Of a DNA stretch of 64,000 nucleotides, positions 34,574 to 47,212 are shown piece by piece; the stretch's first letter is position 1, and every line of letters begins with the position of its first letter. The position numbers and the translations under genes are program-made. Under the pieces are notes generated by a model, which was not told the DNA's origin, did no database searches, and saw only the letters and a program-made list of their open reading frames with translations. Source of the stretch: Membranipora membranacea (taxonomy: Eukaryota > Bryozoa > Gymnolaemata > Cheilostomatida > Membraniporidae); assembly GCA_914767715.1 (NCBI GenBank), contig OU612075.1:10538001-10602000 (forward strand). Direction: 5' to 3'.

Positions 34574-35734
34574 CGCTGCACTGTCGAGAGATCACAGTTG
34601 GCTTGGTAGAGTTAGCTTAATTAGATTACCGCCTGTGATAACGCGAAATGAAGCGTGCGATTTTGTACACATCCCCACAGACACTTTTTATGCACTATAC
34701 TTTGAATTTCTGGTTCAGTATCATTTTGATAGATTATTGACTGAGTTGCATCAAATTTATTCGATGTAATTCAGCCAACGTCTACCCCTCCGATGTATTC
34801 GGATAATTACTTGGCTATCAAATCCTGTTACAAGTTGTGACTAATGTAACTCAAAGCTTTTGTGCTTTTACTGAGCAAGTATAATTACAACTGGTCAAGC
34901 AGTGTATGTTCAACCATCAGAGAGCTGTGAGGTGTTTTATTTTGTCTCACCATTTTACAATCTACCTATTCATAATGGAATATATCTATCTGATTACGAG
35001 ATGAGACTATTATGCTATACACACTCAATGTTATTGTAAGTAAAGATCATCATTGATTAATATATTTCAGCATTCAATTAGATTCCTTTGTTTTGACTGA
35101 CTTATGAACTGTTTGATTGTCAAAATAATTATCCTCTTTATTGTAATTTGCAATGTGTAATGAAGACTAGGAAAATGGATCAGCACCTATCTTATCAGGT
35201 TTATTTTTATAGAGAGCACAACCATCACTCGCTCATCACACCGCACAGCTAACATACACCCAAATCTGCAGGGTTAGAGTCTCATAAGGTCATAATTTGT
35301 AAGATCATATTAACCGTTTTTGATTATATTATAATTATTGTTTTATGCCAAACCTGCTCTGTTTATGTAATATCGTATAATTTTGAACGTTTATAGAATC
35401 TTATCATAACAATTGTCATTTTTATACAGGTTACGATATCAATACAATCAGTTAACTTTTACGACAAGACCTATCCTGCAACAATCACTCTGCACAGGCA
35501 CAAACCATTGAGGCACAAATTTGTACCTACAATATAAATATAACTAGCACTATATCTATGATGAACTCGGGACCCAATCAATAATAAATACTTCGGCCAC
35601 TGAAACACTTATATTTGATATTTCAAAATCTTGCATTGTGTGGGCTGCCTTACTTGACAAAAGGCAGTACGGTGGTCAATTTGCTGCAAAGATGGCGTAT
35701 GCCCAAAGACTATCCTAGATATCAGAAACAGTGT
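34574..35734. other. BEL/Pao 3' region, probable 3' LTR, and junction
   Basis: No gene. Sequence up to about 35600 has no counterpart upstream of copy C and is attributed to the element. AATAAATA near 35582 could be its polyadenylation region. Homology to the region upstream of copy C resumes at about 35735. Confidence 0.5.
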
Positions 35735-36753
35735 CAACCTGGACATTTTGAAATGTCTCTGGTGCAAAAAACTAACTGACTGAAATACTTTATTATGGTC
35801 TACGCTAGCATAACAATTCAAATACAGGCTGCTCATAACAATAATAATGCCTTTCAACATTACACAAATGTTAGGGCGGGGGGGGGCAAAAGTCTGGGGG
35901 GCTCAGACTATTGAGCATGCTGCTATCCTACCAATACTATCTAACAAGTTTACATAAAATATTATTTGTTTTGCCCTTTGTCCATACATTCTTATGCAAT
36001 AGCACCTCAATATGCTGAATGGGAGATCATTCAGCATATTGACTAAGCTCTAAAAGTTTGTTTAGTTTTCAGTTTCAATGGTTCAAATAAAAAAGAGTCA
36101 ATAACTTTAAGTAAATAAAAGGAGTCAATTCCAATTATGTTTTGGTAATCTTTGTTGATCAATGCTCCTGCAAAAACAGACTGTACTGTGAACCTGTGCA
36201 TATAATATTGTGAGGGCGTCATGAAAATTTGTACAGAGAAAAGGGATGGCTTTGAGGAATTATTTTGTAATTGGTGATCTGAATTATTTCTACAAATAAA
36301 ATCTTTGAAAAGATTTCTGAGGTGCAAAGCATACCTTAAATTTACTTTGGTTCCTAACAAGCTTATGTTCGGAGCATATTTATTAACACAGAAGGGGAAT
36401 GAGGTTATAATCCACCACTTGATATTCACGCTAGTGATTTAGCACAACATTAGACCAGTTTGGTTCAGCAGCCAGTTGACAACCGAAGTGTTTCCGCACC
36501 AAAGAGGTGAGTGGCGTAGCCTATGAATTTTGTTAGAGAATACCTACCTAACTCATATACCACCTTAACATGACTTGTACTGCAGAAAGTGGGATAAGAT
36601 TCAAGTTACCGTATAAAATCATCATGAAGATTTTATGTACGTAAAAGTCCTCACCAAAGAAATTGTCGAGGCTGAGCGTATACCATATAATATTATTCAT
36701 TCTCAGTCTGTTTTACGGCCTATTGACATTTGAGAACTTTCAGAACTCCACAA
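35735..36753. other. upstream region of copy D
   Basis: Homologous to 22170-23341 upstream of copy C with small indels, including a G run at 35877-35886. It contains a TATAAAA at 36612-36618 in the same relative position as in C and an acceptor-like GAACTTTCAG just before the ATG region. No other gene seen. Confidence 0.5.
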
Positions 36754-39700
36754 ATGGCTACAGCAGAAGGGGTCACAGAACCTGCGGTAATGGAGAATTT
36801 AAAGGTAGCAGTAACCAGAGATACAGCCTGTGGATTCTGTGGTCTGACATTATATGAGATACAGGAACCAAGAGCTCTACCCTGTGGTCACACTCAATGT
36901 ACCAAGTGTATCCATGTCAGCTATCAGAACAAGGAGATAGAGTGCAAAGTCTGCAGGTATAGCTATTAGAGTCATAACCTCCAACATAATTTTTGTGTTG
37001 GAATAGTTTGGTGGTGCCAAGGTGCTTGTTTTTTATTTGATATTGTCATCGCTAGGCATAACAATATCCTTCACTTAGAGTAGGTTTTGTTGCAGATGCA
37101 TTGCGCAGAGGAAGTCCAGCAAATGATCCTCACACAACAGCATCTAAAGTCTAAACCAATGATATATGTATAGGGAAACCTTCAAAGATATAGACATCAG
37201 AGCACTACCCACAATTCCTGAGCACCTTGTACAGGAAGCGCTGGCTGATACAGAATTAGGATTACCATCAGTAGGAAGAGAATGCAATCGATGTGAGGAT
37301 GAGAAAGTGAAAGCTGTTGTCTGCTGTGCTGACTGTAAGAAAAGGTTCTGTCACCAACATGCTGAGGTAGGAACCCATCACCCTGAAGTCAGTATAGAAA
37401 TATGTGCATTTTTTTGTGAAACTCATAAAAGCAACTACGATACCTGACAACTGTTACCTAGCTGGGTCGCCAAATGGATAAATCATATAAACAAATCTTC
37501 TTCTGAATACGAATTTTCAATCTGTACATCATTCTGAGTTTAAAAGTATTACATACCTGAACAAAGTAATTTTATAATTCTCGATGACTTAGATAGTATA
37601 CTGTACTATTTATACAGGAGCACTTGTTCCATTGTGGCGATCATGCACTTCTGCCGATAGAAGACAACCTGACACCAGAAAGATACGAAGTAGAAAGATG
37701 TAAGACTCACAAGAAGCATGTGCTTGATGAGATTTGTAAGAACTGTATGAAGCAGTTCTGTAGGAGGTGTGATTCTAAGGTAGCATGTTCAGCCTTAAAT
37801 CAGAGCAGTGATCGGGCTGCAGCCCTTAATCAAGGTTGGTGTAGAATGAGTCCATGAGTTAATTGCAGAGTAAAAGGAAGAGACAACGGAAAACAGTATT
37901 GGTAAATTTGAAAATAACTACTTGTGAGAAACCATCACTTTGATTACAGAGACCAGGTTAAATTCACTGGCCATTTTTGGTCAGGCTAATGTTTGGTTGA
38001 ATGAAGAGCCACTATCCGAGCAAAAATTTCAAAATTTTTTTATTATGTATCAATCTAATAGGATAACCAAATAGGAAAATAGTAGAGACTTTTAATCTTA
38101 GAGTTCAAGGTTCAATGCCAGATCCTTATCAGCAAAATTTAAAATATGGAGATAGGGTTCGTTTGAACACCCAAAATGCAATGCAAAATATCCGGGGAAT
38201 AAACCTCTGGAAATAATAGCTATCCTTTCTGTTGTTCTTGTAATTTTAGGCATGTGCCATGAGGTTGTCCCACTCAAAGATGTGACCAAAGAAATGAGGG
38301 AGAAACTACGACAGCTGTCACAGAACATTTTAGACAAACTAAAAAGATGTAGAGACATTGAAAAGTCTAGCCGGAGGCGTTTAGCTGAACTGGAAACTCA
38401 TATAGATAACATTAATAATCAGATAGATGAAAGGGCTGAAAATCTGGTGAGTTGTTTTTTGATGCAAAGGAGTAAATTGGAATTCGTCTTTTCATGATAC
38501 AAGAGCAAGCAACTCTCTCCTATTATAGGTTATTGATCATTGTATGTAGCTCATGCGTTTGGTCATCAGAGCAACAATGGTGTTTTTGCTAAATGAATTT
38601 ATCCAAGAGGGTGTTGTCAATATGACTTGAAAATTGAACAACCCTGAGTTTAGTAGATCATTTTCGATCCAATTTGCCGGCATTCCAGTTGTTCGTACTC
38701 TTCAGGTGAGCTGCCAACCTTTTGCCAGCAACCCAAACTCCGATGAAGGCAAATTGGATCATTTTGATTTAGAGTATATTGGTAAAATCACACTACATTG
38801 TCTATTGATTTCTTTATACATATTTTGGTTTCTATCACTGACTACAGATTCAGCAAATCAAAAGAGAAGCTGAGGACCTGAAAACAGAATTTAAAGACCA
38901 TCTTAACAAGTCGACAGAAATGGTAGGCGAGTTTTCTGATGAAATGCTGCTGAACACCACAGTTCTGGATGACCTGTATATCTATGGAACTCATTTAGCA
39001 GACAGAAGAGCAGACGAACAGCTACTCGAAGAGTTTGATGAGGTATCTTCAAACCTTACACAAACAAATGACAACATGGAGTATGAGACAAAGGTTGCCC
39101 TCAAAACACCTTATCTGCATACAGGTAATAAGTTTGCATGCAGGTATATTATATATAATTATAATGGAGTTGACTAATATATATATATATATATATATAT
39201 GTATATGCTAATACCAGCACATGCGGGGCAATGACCACAATGACCAAGGGGTAAATAACCGAAACGAAGGATATATTAGATGGCATAAAGCGATAGAGCT
39301 GGATTAATGGATTTAACTGATATTATGTTCCTTCCTGTTTCAGTGTTTGGGTCTAAATCCTTTAGGAGTAGGAGGTAGCTCAGTTGGTAAGAGCGCCATC
39401 TTCAACACGCAAGTGATGAAGGTCATATGTTCGAATCCCACTGCAGTCTATCATCTACTGGGTTTAGGTTGGCCCCAAGGTGTGCTCCGACCTGCCTGCA
39501 AACTGAGAACAAAAATGGCTCAGACATTGCATTGCTTCTGGATGTGGCGTGTGATATGTCATCCGAAATTAATCAACCTTTTAATCAGACCAGGGAAATT
39601 GGAACCAGTTTGCGAAAAAAGTTAGAGCTAGAAACTAAAAGTACAAATGGATTGTAGCACGCTGTCCACATGTGACTGTAGGGATAAGCTTACACAAGTT

Positions 39701-40776
39701 TATAATGATAGTAGTTGAAAACTATCCAATCACCAGTTTGATTGTTATTCTCCAGGTCCAGGCTCAGTGAATTTGAATGGAGAAATCGGATTCCTACCAA
39801 CAGCCATAACACATGTAAAGCAAGAGAAAACAGATGAGGACTGCATTGGGGTGAGCTGGACGCACGACGACAGAATACTCTGCGCCACACAATTCGGCCT
39901 TGAGATAAGAGACCCTGTTAACCTTAAATTACAAAAGCAACACCTAGGTAATAACTACTTGTTTTCCTCTGCTACTCTTTGTGGAAGCAAACTGTTTATA
40001 AAGGGCATTTCATCTGGCTACGAGAAACACATAACCTTTTCAGGATCACTCGAGCAGCCTACTCGTTCTATATTAAACAGTGAAGTCACTGTTGCAACAT
40101 CCATTCTTACCCATCTGTCAGCAAACAAAAACCACGTAGTGACCATTGACTCTACCAATAACATGTTGAAACTCTTTTCAACTATTAATGAAGAGCACCA
40201 GTTTGACATTCAGCTGACAGAAGGACAGAACCCATATGGAGTTCATCTCACATCTGATGCGGTACTAGTGACATTCTTAGAAGAAGGAAAGGTGTGTAAA
40301 TATGCTCTGTCACCATCACCAGATCCAATCTGGACATATGAAGGACTGGGAACCCCTACTACAGGAGTAACAACAGATGAGTCAGGCTTTATCTATGTAG
40401 CAAGTGCTGACATGCATAGAATCTACATCATCTCAGCTGAAGGTAAGTATTATTAGCAACCCAGACAGCGTTAATTTAGTTTTACTTGATTGATTTTTGT
40501 GAACTTATTTAGAGGTCGAATTTTGTTGTGGCCTACTATGAGTTGATCTTGGATGTTGTAAAGCACCACTTTAGTTTATAACTTTGAGGATCCTCAAACA
40601 CTTTACTATACCTAGTTTGGTTATCACTTGTAGGTGAGAAGATAAAAGAGCTGACTCACGAGAAGCTACAGGAGTGTTTCGATAAAGATGCTTGGATCTC
40701 AGATATTGCTGTGAGAGATGGGAAGATGGTGTTAGCTTGTCATGAAGAGGGTGCCATGCTCTTCAATATGAGCTAG
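36754..40776 (+). CDS. TRIM-like RING/B-box/coiled-coil/propeller gene, copy D
   Basis: Seven coding exons, 638 aa: 36754-36956, 37174-37366, 37618-37834, 38250-38446, 38848-39124, 39756-40442, 40634-40776. The RING is complete (CGFC, LPCGHTQCTKC, ECKVC) with Pro before the third Cys as in typical RINGs. B-boxes and coiled coil are as in the other copies. The propeller exon has one extra codon (GTPTTGV instead of VGPTGV type) shared with A. From the B-box 2 exon onward it is nearly identical to copy A, including introns, SINE and MITE. The N-terminus MATAEGVTEPAV resembles copy C (MATAVGVTEPAV), so D and C share their 5' part. Predicted E3 ligase by family. Confidence 0.88.
38666..38760. mobile_element. 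short palindromic MITE, copy D intron
   Basis: Duplicate of 1011-1105 with at most one change seen (CTCCGATG instead of CTCTGATG). Confidence 0.5.
39177..39200. repeat. (TA)n microsatellite in copy D intron
   Basis: TA tract equal in position and almost equal in length to that in copy A. Confidence 0.9.
39371..39587 (+). mobile_element. tRNA-derived SINE in copy D intron
   Basis: Same internally deleted form as in copy A, with the right target duplication lost. This shared deletion links A and D. Confidence 0.8.
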
Positions 40777-41381
40777 TTAAAGAGATTAACTAGATACAGA
40801 CTGTCAGCAGTGCTAGCACTTGTTTATCCACCAATATGTCAACAACTACTCAAGCTATGGACCCAGAAACAATATTTTGTGTGATTGAGATGTGTGATCA
40901 GCTACGCCAACAATGTTGTATACAAAGTGGAAACCATTTTGACATGAAAAATTTCATTGACTTCCTTTGATTTTAAACATGATGTAATGAGTAGTTGCAA
41001 TGCATATTAATAGCCCCTCCCCCTTCATATCCCATTATAATGTAGCATTGCTTTTCACCTCCATAAAATTTGATGGCAATCAAGGTATCGAATATTTCTT
41101 CTGAAGCGAACTGATTATGACTTCGTCGTTTTCCAGATGTGATTGGTGGAGCCACATGTTAAGGTAAGAGAATATGGTATTTAACATTTATGTTTCATAA
41201 AACTTTTGTGACTTTTGCTTGTGAGTATACTGGTTTGGCCAACCACGTAACTTTGATGTGGCGAGACTATATATATCAACCCTAATTCAGCCCTAAAAAT
41301 AAATGTATAAGACAATCAATGCATTGATTCAATTGCTGTCTGTTTATAGTAATGAAATGGCCACATTCATGCATAGCCTAC

Positions 41382-44300
41382 CTTGATCCTCGCCTTGGAA
41401 GCAGAGTCTGATACGCTTATCTTCACTTAGTTGCTCAAAGCTTGGCTAATCTGCTAGGTCTAGGAGAAATGAGTTATGTTACTGGTTCCTTTGTTTTGCT
41501 ATAAACTAGAGGGCTTTTACAAATCTATAGCAAGCTTTGCTATCAACTCGCATATAAGCTATCATGTTGATGACCCAATGAGGAAAGCCTTCATAGCTAC
41601 TGGGATCTCAAGCATCGTAGAGCTTTCAAATAACAGTATCAGATTGCTTAAAATATAACATCACAGGAGTTGTTTTCTCGTCTTATCAAGCAAGGACAAC
41701 TCCTCTATTATAGAGATAACTTTGTTATTTTGATCTCAAAAAGGACCGATTTTGCTGGCATTGAAACTTCTGTATAAATTAATCAGGCTCAGTATATCTT
41801 CATGCATCAGGTTGAATTTAAACATCAAATTAAAGTAGTTAAATCTCTACAGGGTGCTAAATCAAAGTGAGTTTGAGTTCGTTCTAAAGTATTCATAACC
41901 GAGACTTAGAAGCTTGGCCCTCGCATACAAGGCAGGCAGAGCAAGACAGGAGATCTCAGTCAGTTCACAGGCTGTAGCAAAAACAAGTCAATTCTCTGAC
42001 TTTGGTATGAGATTTGCGATGCTCAATATGGTGAATTTGAGTAACGGACTTTTGCATGAGAGACGGGTGCCTTGATGATAGAAACTTTGCGCCGATGAGC
42101 AAACCTCCCTAAGTATAATCATGAGAGTGATGGGGTGAACATTGTTGCATAAAACAATGAAGAGTTGACATTCTCCCTGGCTGTGCAACAGCGTAAACAC
42201 TCCGATTATGTCAAAATACTAAACTGAGAATGTGCACTGAGGGCTAGAAGCGATGGAATGAGATGCTCATCAACACACAGGGGTGGCTTCATGCTGTTGA
42301 GGCCAGCCATGAGCAGGTTTTACTAGAGATGACCTCAAAACAGCGCTTTACTCATGGTTTCTAGCTAAAGACCTGTGTGCTGTGCGGTGATATGTGCACT
42401 ACTGTATGTGTATTTCAAATATAATTGACTTGATAGAAAGTTACCAAAGAAGAGTCATAATGTAGCTACCCAGATGCAGCATGTCAACCAGCGAGGACAA
42501 AATAACTTTGAGCAGTACAATGTAAACCAACTACTCTGAAGTCCAAACTTGAAGAGGGTGTCAAATATATTTTTATCGTAAATATTAAACCTAAAATGCT
42601 GGATTGAGTGGCGACGGAATTCATCGGCTCAAATAATTTCATGAGGGTTGAGATTACATCATATTTATCCTCTCCTGGGCTATGTCTGAATGTAACTATT
42701 AATTTAAACAAATATGAAGTCAAGGGTCTATTGAGACCCATTTGTTCCCTTACCTTATGCTTGGAAGCATCGTATTTGACAAATTTTCTCTGTTTCGGTA
42801 CTTTTACTGAACATGATTTGATCTGGATCTGGCAGCCATACAGTGACCATCTTGCTTCACCGACCACATTATTAATATTTGCCTGGTGGTCGGATGGATG
42901 GCATCATAAAATTAGTGAGTTTTCCCACCACAAACAAAAAAGTAAAATATTGAAATATATTCAACTCTCGGTTGGATGTCATGGAATTTTAAAGATAATT
43001 TTCTAAGACAGCGTTAAAATTGCAGGCTGGCAACCTAAGCATTACTACAGTAAGGATTTCAAACCTTATAAACATGATAATCAGATAAATTTCTGTACAC
43101 ACTACACAGATGCCAAAAGCTGGACATAGTGATTTCAGATCATCTCGTATCTAAAACTGGTTCCTGTTACAAGGAGCAATTCATTCAACATAAAGTTTTT
43201 GGGGTGTCTTTGTCAGAAAGAAAGAATACAATTCTAGATGCCTCCTATGCAGATGATTAGGCCTGGGTGTCATGTAATAAATAAAAGTGATTTATTGCAG
43301 ACAAGGTTATCCTTGCGTACTTGCACAAATCACAGAAGCAAAAGTCACAAACCATGGCAGAAGACATACCAGAAAAGGCCTCAAAAAAACTTCTGCATAT
43401 GACAGCCAGGCCTGTAGTTCTAAGGGAGGCAGGGACGCTCTGCCTCCCGTAGATTGCTCAATAGAGTGGCCTAAAAAGACTATAATTGAATATTTCATAT
43501 CAGAATCAGCTTATTCGGGCCTCCAATTGCTCTCTATATCATTAATACACTTGGGAGGCTGGGGACTGGGAACTCAGGAGGAGCTTACAAACCAAACCTT
43601 GTGTCACTTCACACCCTCAAGGATTTTTTTCCTCCCCTACCATTTTTCCTAAACTATGGCCCTGTAGACTTACCCAAAATACCACCGATTATATATATAT
43701 ATATACGATTATATATATATATATACGATTATATATATATACGATTACATGCCCTGCGCCTCTGATCGATTACATGCCCTGCGCCTCTCACCGATTACAT
43801 GCCCAGCGCCTCTCACCGATTACATGCCCAGCGCCTCTCACCGATTACATGCCCAGCGCCTCTCATCGATTACATGCCCAGCGCCTCTCATCGATTACAT
43901 GCCCAGCGCCTCTCACCGATTACATGCCCAGCGCCTCTCACCGATTACATGCCCAGCGCCTCTCACCGATTACATGCCCAGCGCCTCTCACCGATTACAT
44001 GCCCAGCGCCTCTCACCGATTACATACCCAGCGCCTCTCGCCGATTACATGCCCAGCGCCTCTCATCGATTACATGCCCAGCGCCTCTCACCGATTACAT
44101 ATATATATGATTACATGCCCAGCGCCTCTCATCGATTACATACCCAGCGCCTCTCGCCGATTACATGCCCAGCGCCTCTCACCGATTACATGCCCAGCGC
44201 CTCTCACCGATTACATATATATACGATTACATGCCCAGCGCCTCTCACCGATTACATGCCCAGCGCCTCTCATTGATATAGCCTGCAGTATTCTCTCGTA

Positions 44301-45341
44301 GTTAGAGTGAGTCTGGGACATCAGTTCAGAAATAACTGGTCCTGTCACCTCGCATGTCATTCAGTGGATGGGGTTTTCAGATCAGCCCATTGGTATGATC
44401 CATTTTGAGTGAGCTCAATGATACTATTGTCTAACGAGGGAAGCGTTTTGATGAGTTTTACAACCTCAACATTGCTGTAGATTAACCCATGAGAGACAAA
44501 ATATTTGACTGACTGAAAAAAATTTAAATGCTATAAATGTCTTCACATCAACTGGGTAAAGCATATAAAAAATTCAAATCTAGCGATGCGTGACCATAAT
44601 GTATATTTGGAGATTTCATTACATGTGATTTCAAATCTAAAGTATCATTGAACCAAGGAGTTAGATTCATTGATTGATTGAACCAAAATGGAGAACTGTA
44701 TGGGGGAGGGCAATCACTGTATTTTAACATTCATTATTTTTTTACTTCTTTTCGATACAATCAACCCGGCAATAAGTTTTGATTTTGAATCTTAAAATGG
44801 CAATAAAACAGACAAGTTAAGGAGAACTCACCATAGCAACCCAAGTTAAAAGCTGCACAAATAGTCTCAACATCTTCAATGATATTTTCATCGGCCTCTT
44901 GGTCTCTTTGGCGACCAGTGGACTGAAAAAGAGTGATAACTGGTGAGAGCAAAATATCCATCAGGAGGTTGACATGGTGGCAAGTCATTTCATTCAAAGC
45001 AATAGAAACTTTCAAAAAAACTTACAAAAAACCAACCCAACTATATCTATCCAATAAAATAATTACATTCACTTTCTTCTAAAGACATATTTACGGATAG
45101 TGCAGAAAAATCATTTTGACCGAAAAGCTTATATGGAATTTTTTTTTATATCTTTTAATTTTCCTCCTAGATTTTACTTTAATCGATTAAACAACAAGGG
45201 TGGATTTTTTTTCAGAAATGACAATAAACAAACCTCAGACTACAAAAGTAACAGTGAAATTTTAAAATGTTGAGAAAAGAGGAATACTTACTCCTGTTCG
45301 TCTTGCAGCTCGACAGATTCCAGTTTGTCAGCGGAAGGCAT
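41382..45341 (-). CDS. unidentified convergent partner gene, unit D-E (exon-like pieces)
   Basis: Duplicate of 3728-7052. Pieces are 45292-45341 (ATG exon, donor GTAAGT), 44832-44922 (91 nt, acceptor CTTTTTCAG, donor GTGAGT), 42754-42882 (129 nt) and 41382-41453. Compared with unit A-B, the 91-nt exon has one silent and one Leu/Ile change in the GRQRDQEADE frame, the 129-nt exon has a Glu/Val change and the first exon a Lys/Glu change. No change breaks these frames, but the last piece keeps the in-frame TAG. The interval between pieces contains the expanded 25-bp minisatellite. Protein not recognised. Confidence 0.35.
43680..44282. repeat. 25-bp minisatellite, about 20 units
   Basis: After a short ATATATACGATT array, about 20 copies of CGATTACATGCCCAGCGCC + TCTCAC follow with few variants, interrupted twice by ATATATATGATTACAT-type units. 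The duplicate locus at 5962-6050 has one unit. The unit has no stop in any forward frame and 25 is not a multiple of 3, so long ORFs in all three frames are an artefact. Confidence 0.95.
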
Positions 45342-46940
45342 AGTTCTGTTACAGCAGTGTGTCCCTATGATTTCTTCTTCTTTCTATGCTTCCTGTTCAC
45401 AACCACCACGACTCTGACCGTGTAGTATTTGCTTCACAGAGACATTAAGATTGACAGCTGTTGAAGAGTGACGCTATTGACCATGTAACGTGGCTCCCAC
45501 CTGCAATTAGTTGTCAGTTTTAATAGACAGTCAATCAATATGAAGGTCGAAGGTTGTATCCGTTTGGTGTTTACCACAACAATACAAGCCAGCAGATCAT
45601 GTGATACTCGGTAGCGAAATAACACAGGTATAATTAGCTTGCCTAAGACATATGTTTATTAGTCCAAAAGTACCTCCGTGTTTGTGAGGATTCAGTATCT
45701 ACCTTCGTATATTATTCGATGAGCACATAAAATTCCACTCTCAGGTTGATTATAACTATAATTGATCACACCAAACCAGCTGTACATGCCCTTGTGGGTT
45801 AAAGAAAAAAAAAGGCAGGCATTAAAATTAAAATTAAAACAGTATGAGAAGGAAAATCCTTCATCAAAACCACCTTTCTTTAAATACCAGTGACGAGAGA
45901 GCCTAGCCATCACTCTCCAAAAGTTTGCAAACTGGTCGCCAATATTTATAATAACGAAGCAGCAAGCACCAACCAAACACACAACTTACTATAAACAGGA
46001 TAAGTTTGATGTGATACGTTATTTATTTAATGATATTTTTTGTAGTAAATGGTTCCTCAAAAGAGTAAAAGAATAATAGAAATACAAAATCATATAAATT
46101 GAAGCATAAGTGAGCCAGCTAATATTCCTGTATACAGGTTGAAGTTCAGCGGGCACAGAACTTCTACAAACATGGACCATCAGTTTATATAGCAAAATGC
46201 ATTCAGAAAAATGAAACATATAATTCCGTTCAGAATTAAATTGGGTATGAACATTTGCCATTGTGAAATAAGATGTTATTGAAACCTCACAAAGGCTGCA
46301 ATAAATTTTTAGTGAAGTTGGAGATTTTTAAAACCTCAAAAAGACACTTGTGAATTCTTATGAGAATCTTTGAGTATCAGAAATACCAACCTGCTCACTG
46401 GCCGGAAAGACACATAAAATTTTGATTATCCCCAAGTGCAAGGATCTGAAATGGGGTACACCAGAGATAAAAGCCAGAACTTTGATTGATTAAAGTTGGT
46501 TGGTTGTGTCCTGAGCAATGTCTGAATGCGAATCAAGATGTAGCCAACAAGACAGCGCAAGAGGGAAGAGTGTGCAGCAACAACATAGAAAGTCTTGCAG
46601 AGAGCCCTAGTGTGAACAATAAACCGCAAGTACAGTGCACAACTGACCTGCAACAGGAACAATTCATAGACATTCGGCACTCTCACCTCAAGACTACCAC
46701 AACCATATCTAACATGCAACTTTCGAATATAATTGTTGAATCACAATAATAACTTATATCCATCTACAGCAAATGTACCCAAAGTTGTTTTTTAACAAAC
46801 TACAGCTAAAAAATATGTGTGTCAATACTAGGCTAGCAATAACATTTCACAATAGAAAAAAATAATACCACATGTTCAACATATGTTAAATAATTAAATG
46901 ATTAAAATTAATAACTAACCATTAATAGTTAATAATAAAT
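45342..46940. other. intergenic region, duplicate of 7053-8663
   Basis: No recognised gene. It is about 95 percent similar to its duplicate with several small indels. The plus-strand frame at 46486-46749 (NANQDVANKTAQEGRVC) is the counterpart of the one near 8235. Confidence 0.4.
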
Positions 46941-47207
46941 AGTAAAGCGTAACATAGTAAAGCGTAACATAGTGAAGTGTAGCGTGGTAAGGCGTAGCGT
47001 AGTAAGGCACAGCGGTAGTAAAGCGTAGCGTGGTAAGGCGTAGCGTGGTAAGGCGTGCGTGGTAAGGCGTAGCGTGGTAAGGCGTAGCGGTAGTAAGGCG
47101 TAGCGTGGTAGGGTGTAGCGTGGTAAGGCGAAGCGTGGTAAGGCGTAGCGTGGTAAGGTGTAGCGGTAGTAAGGCGTAGCGTGGTAAGGCGTAGCGTAGT
47201 AAAGCGT
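46941..47207. repeat. 15-bp minisatellite, about 18 units
   Basis: GTAAGGCGTAGCGTG-type units, some shortened or with an extra GTA. Longer than its duplicate at 8664-8837. The next insertion starts exactly at its right end. Confidence 0.9.
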
Positions 47208-47212
47208 TCAGC

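Larger units (their letters stand above)
29003..35600 (+). mobile_element. BEL/Pao LTR retrotransposon, 5'-truncated
   Basis: Domain order is gag (DUF1759-like), CCHC knuckles, A17-type aspartic protease, reverse transcriptase, RNase H, integrase, C-terminal DUF5641-like domain: the BEL/Pao order. The left junction is abrupt at 29003, inside the orphan TRIM exon fragment (FDKGA...), and no 5' LTR precedes the gag part. The non-coding stretch after 34573 to about 35600 probably includes the 3' LTR; without the 5' copy its ends cannot be set. At least three frameshifts make it non-functional as it stands. Confidence 0.85.

Noticed and set aside
35877-35886. Poly-G run as a regulatory element
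   Set aside because: Simple G run within AT-rich DNA; the C-unit counterpart lacks it, so there is no conservation.
43745-44282. CRISPR array
   Set aside because: The 25-bp repeats are directly adjacent with no spacers, and the genome is eukaryotic.
43749-44301. Three overlapping ORFs of 103-175 codons in all forward frames
   Set aside because: They are produced by a 25-bp tandem repeat that has no stop in any frame; the protein is a simple repeat of the same residues.
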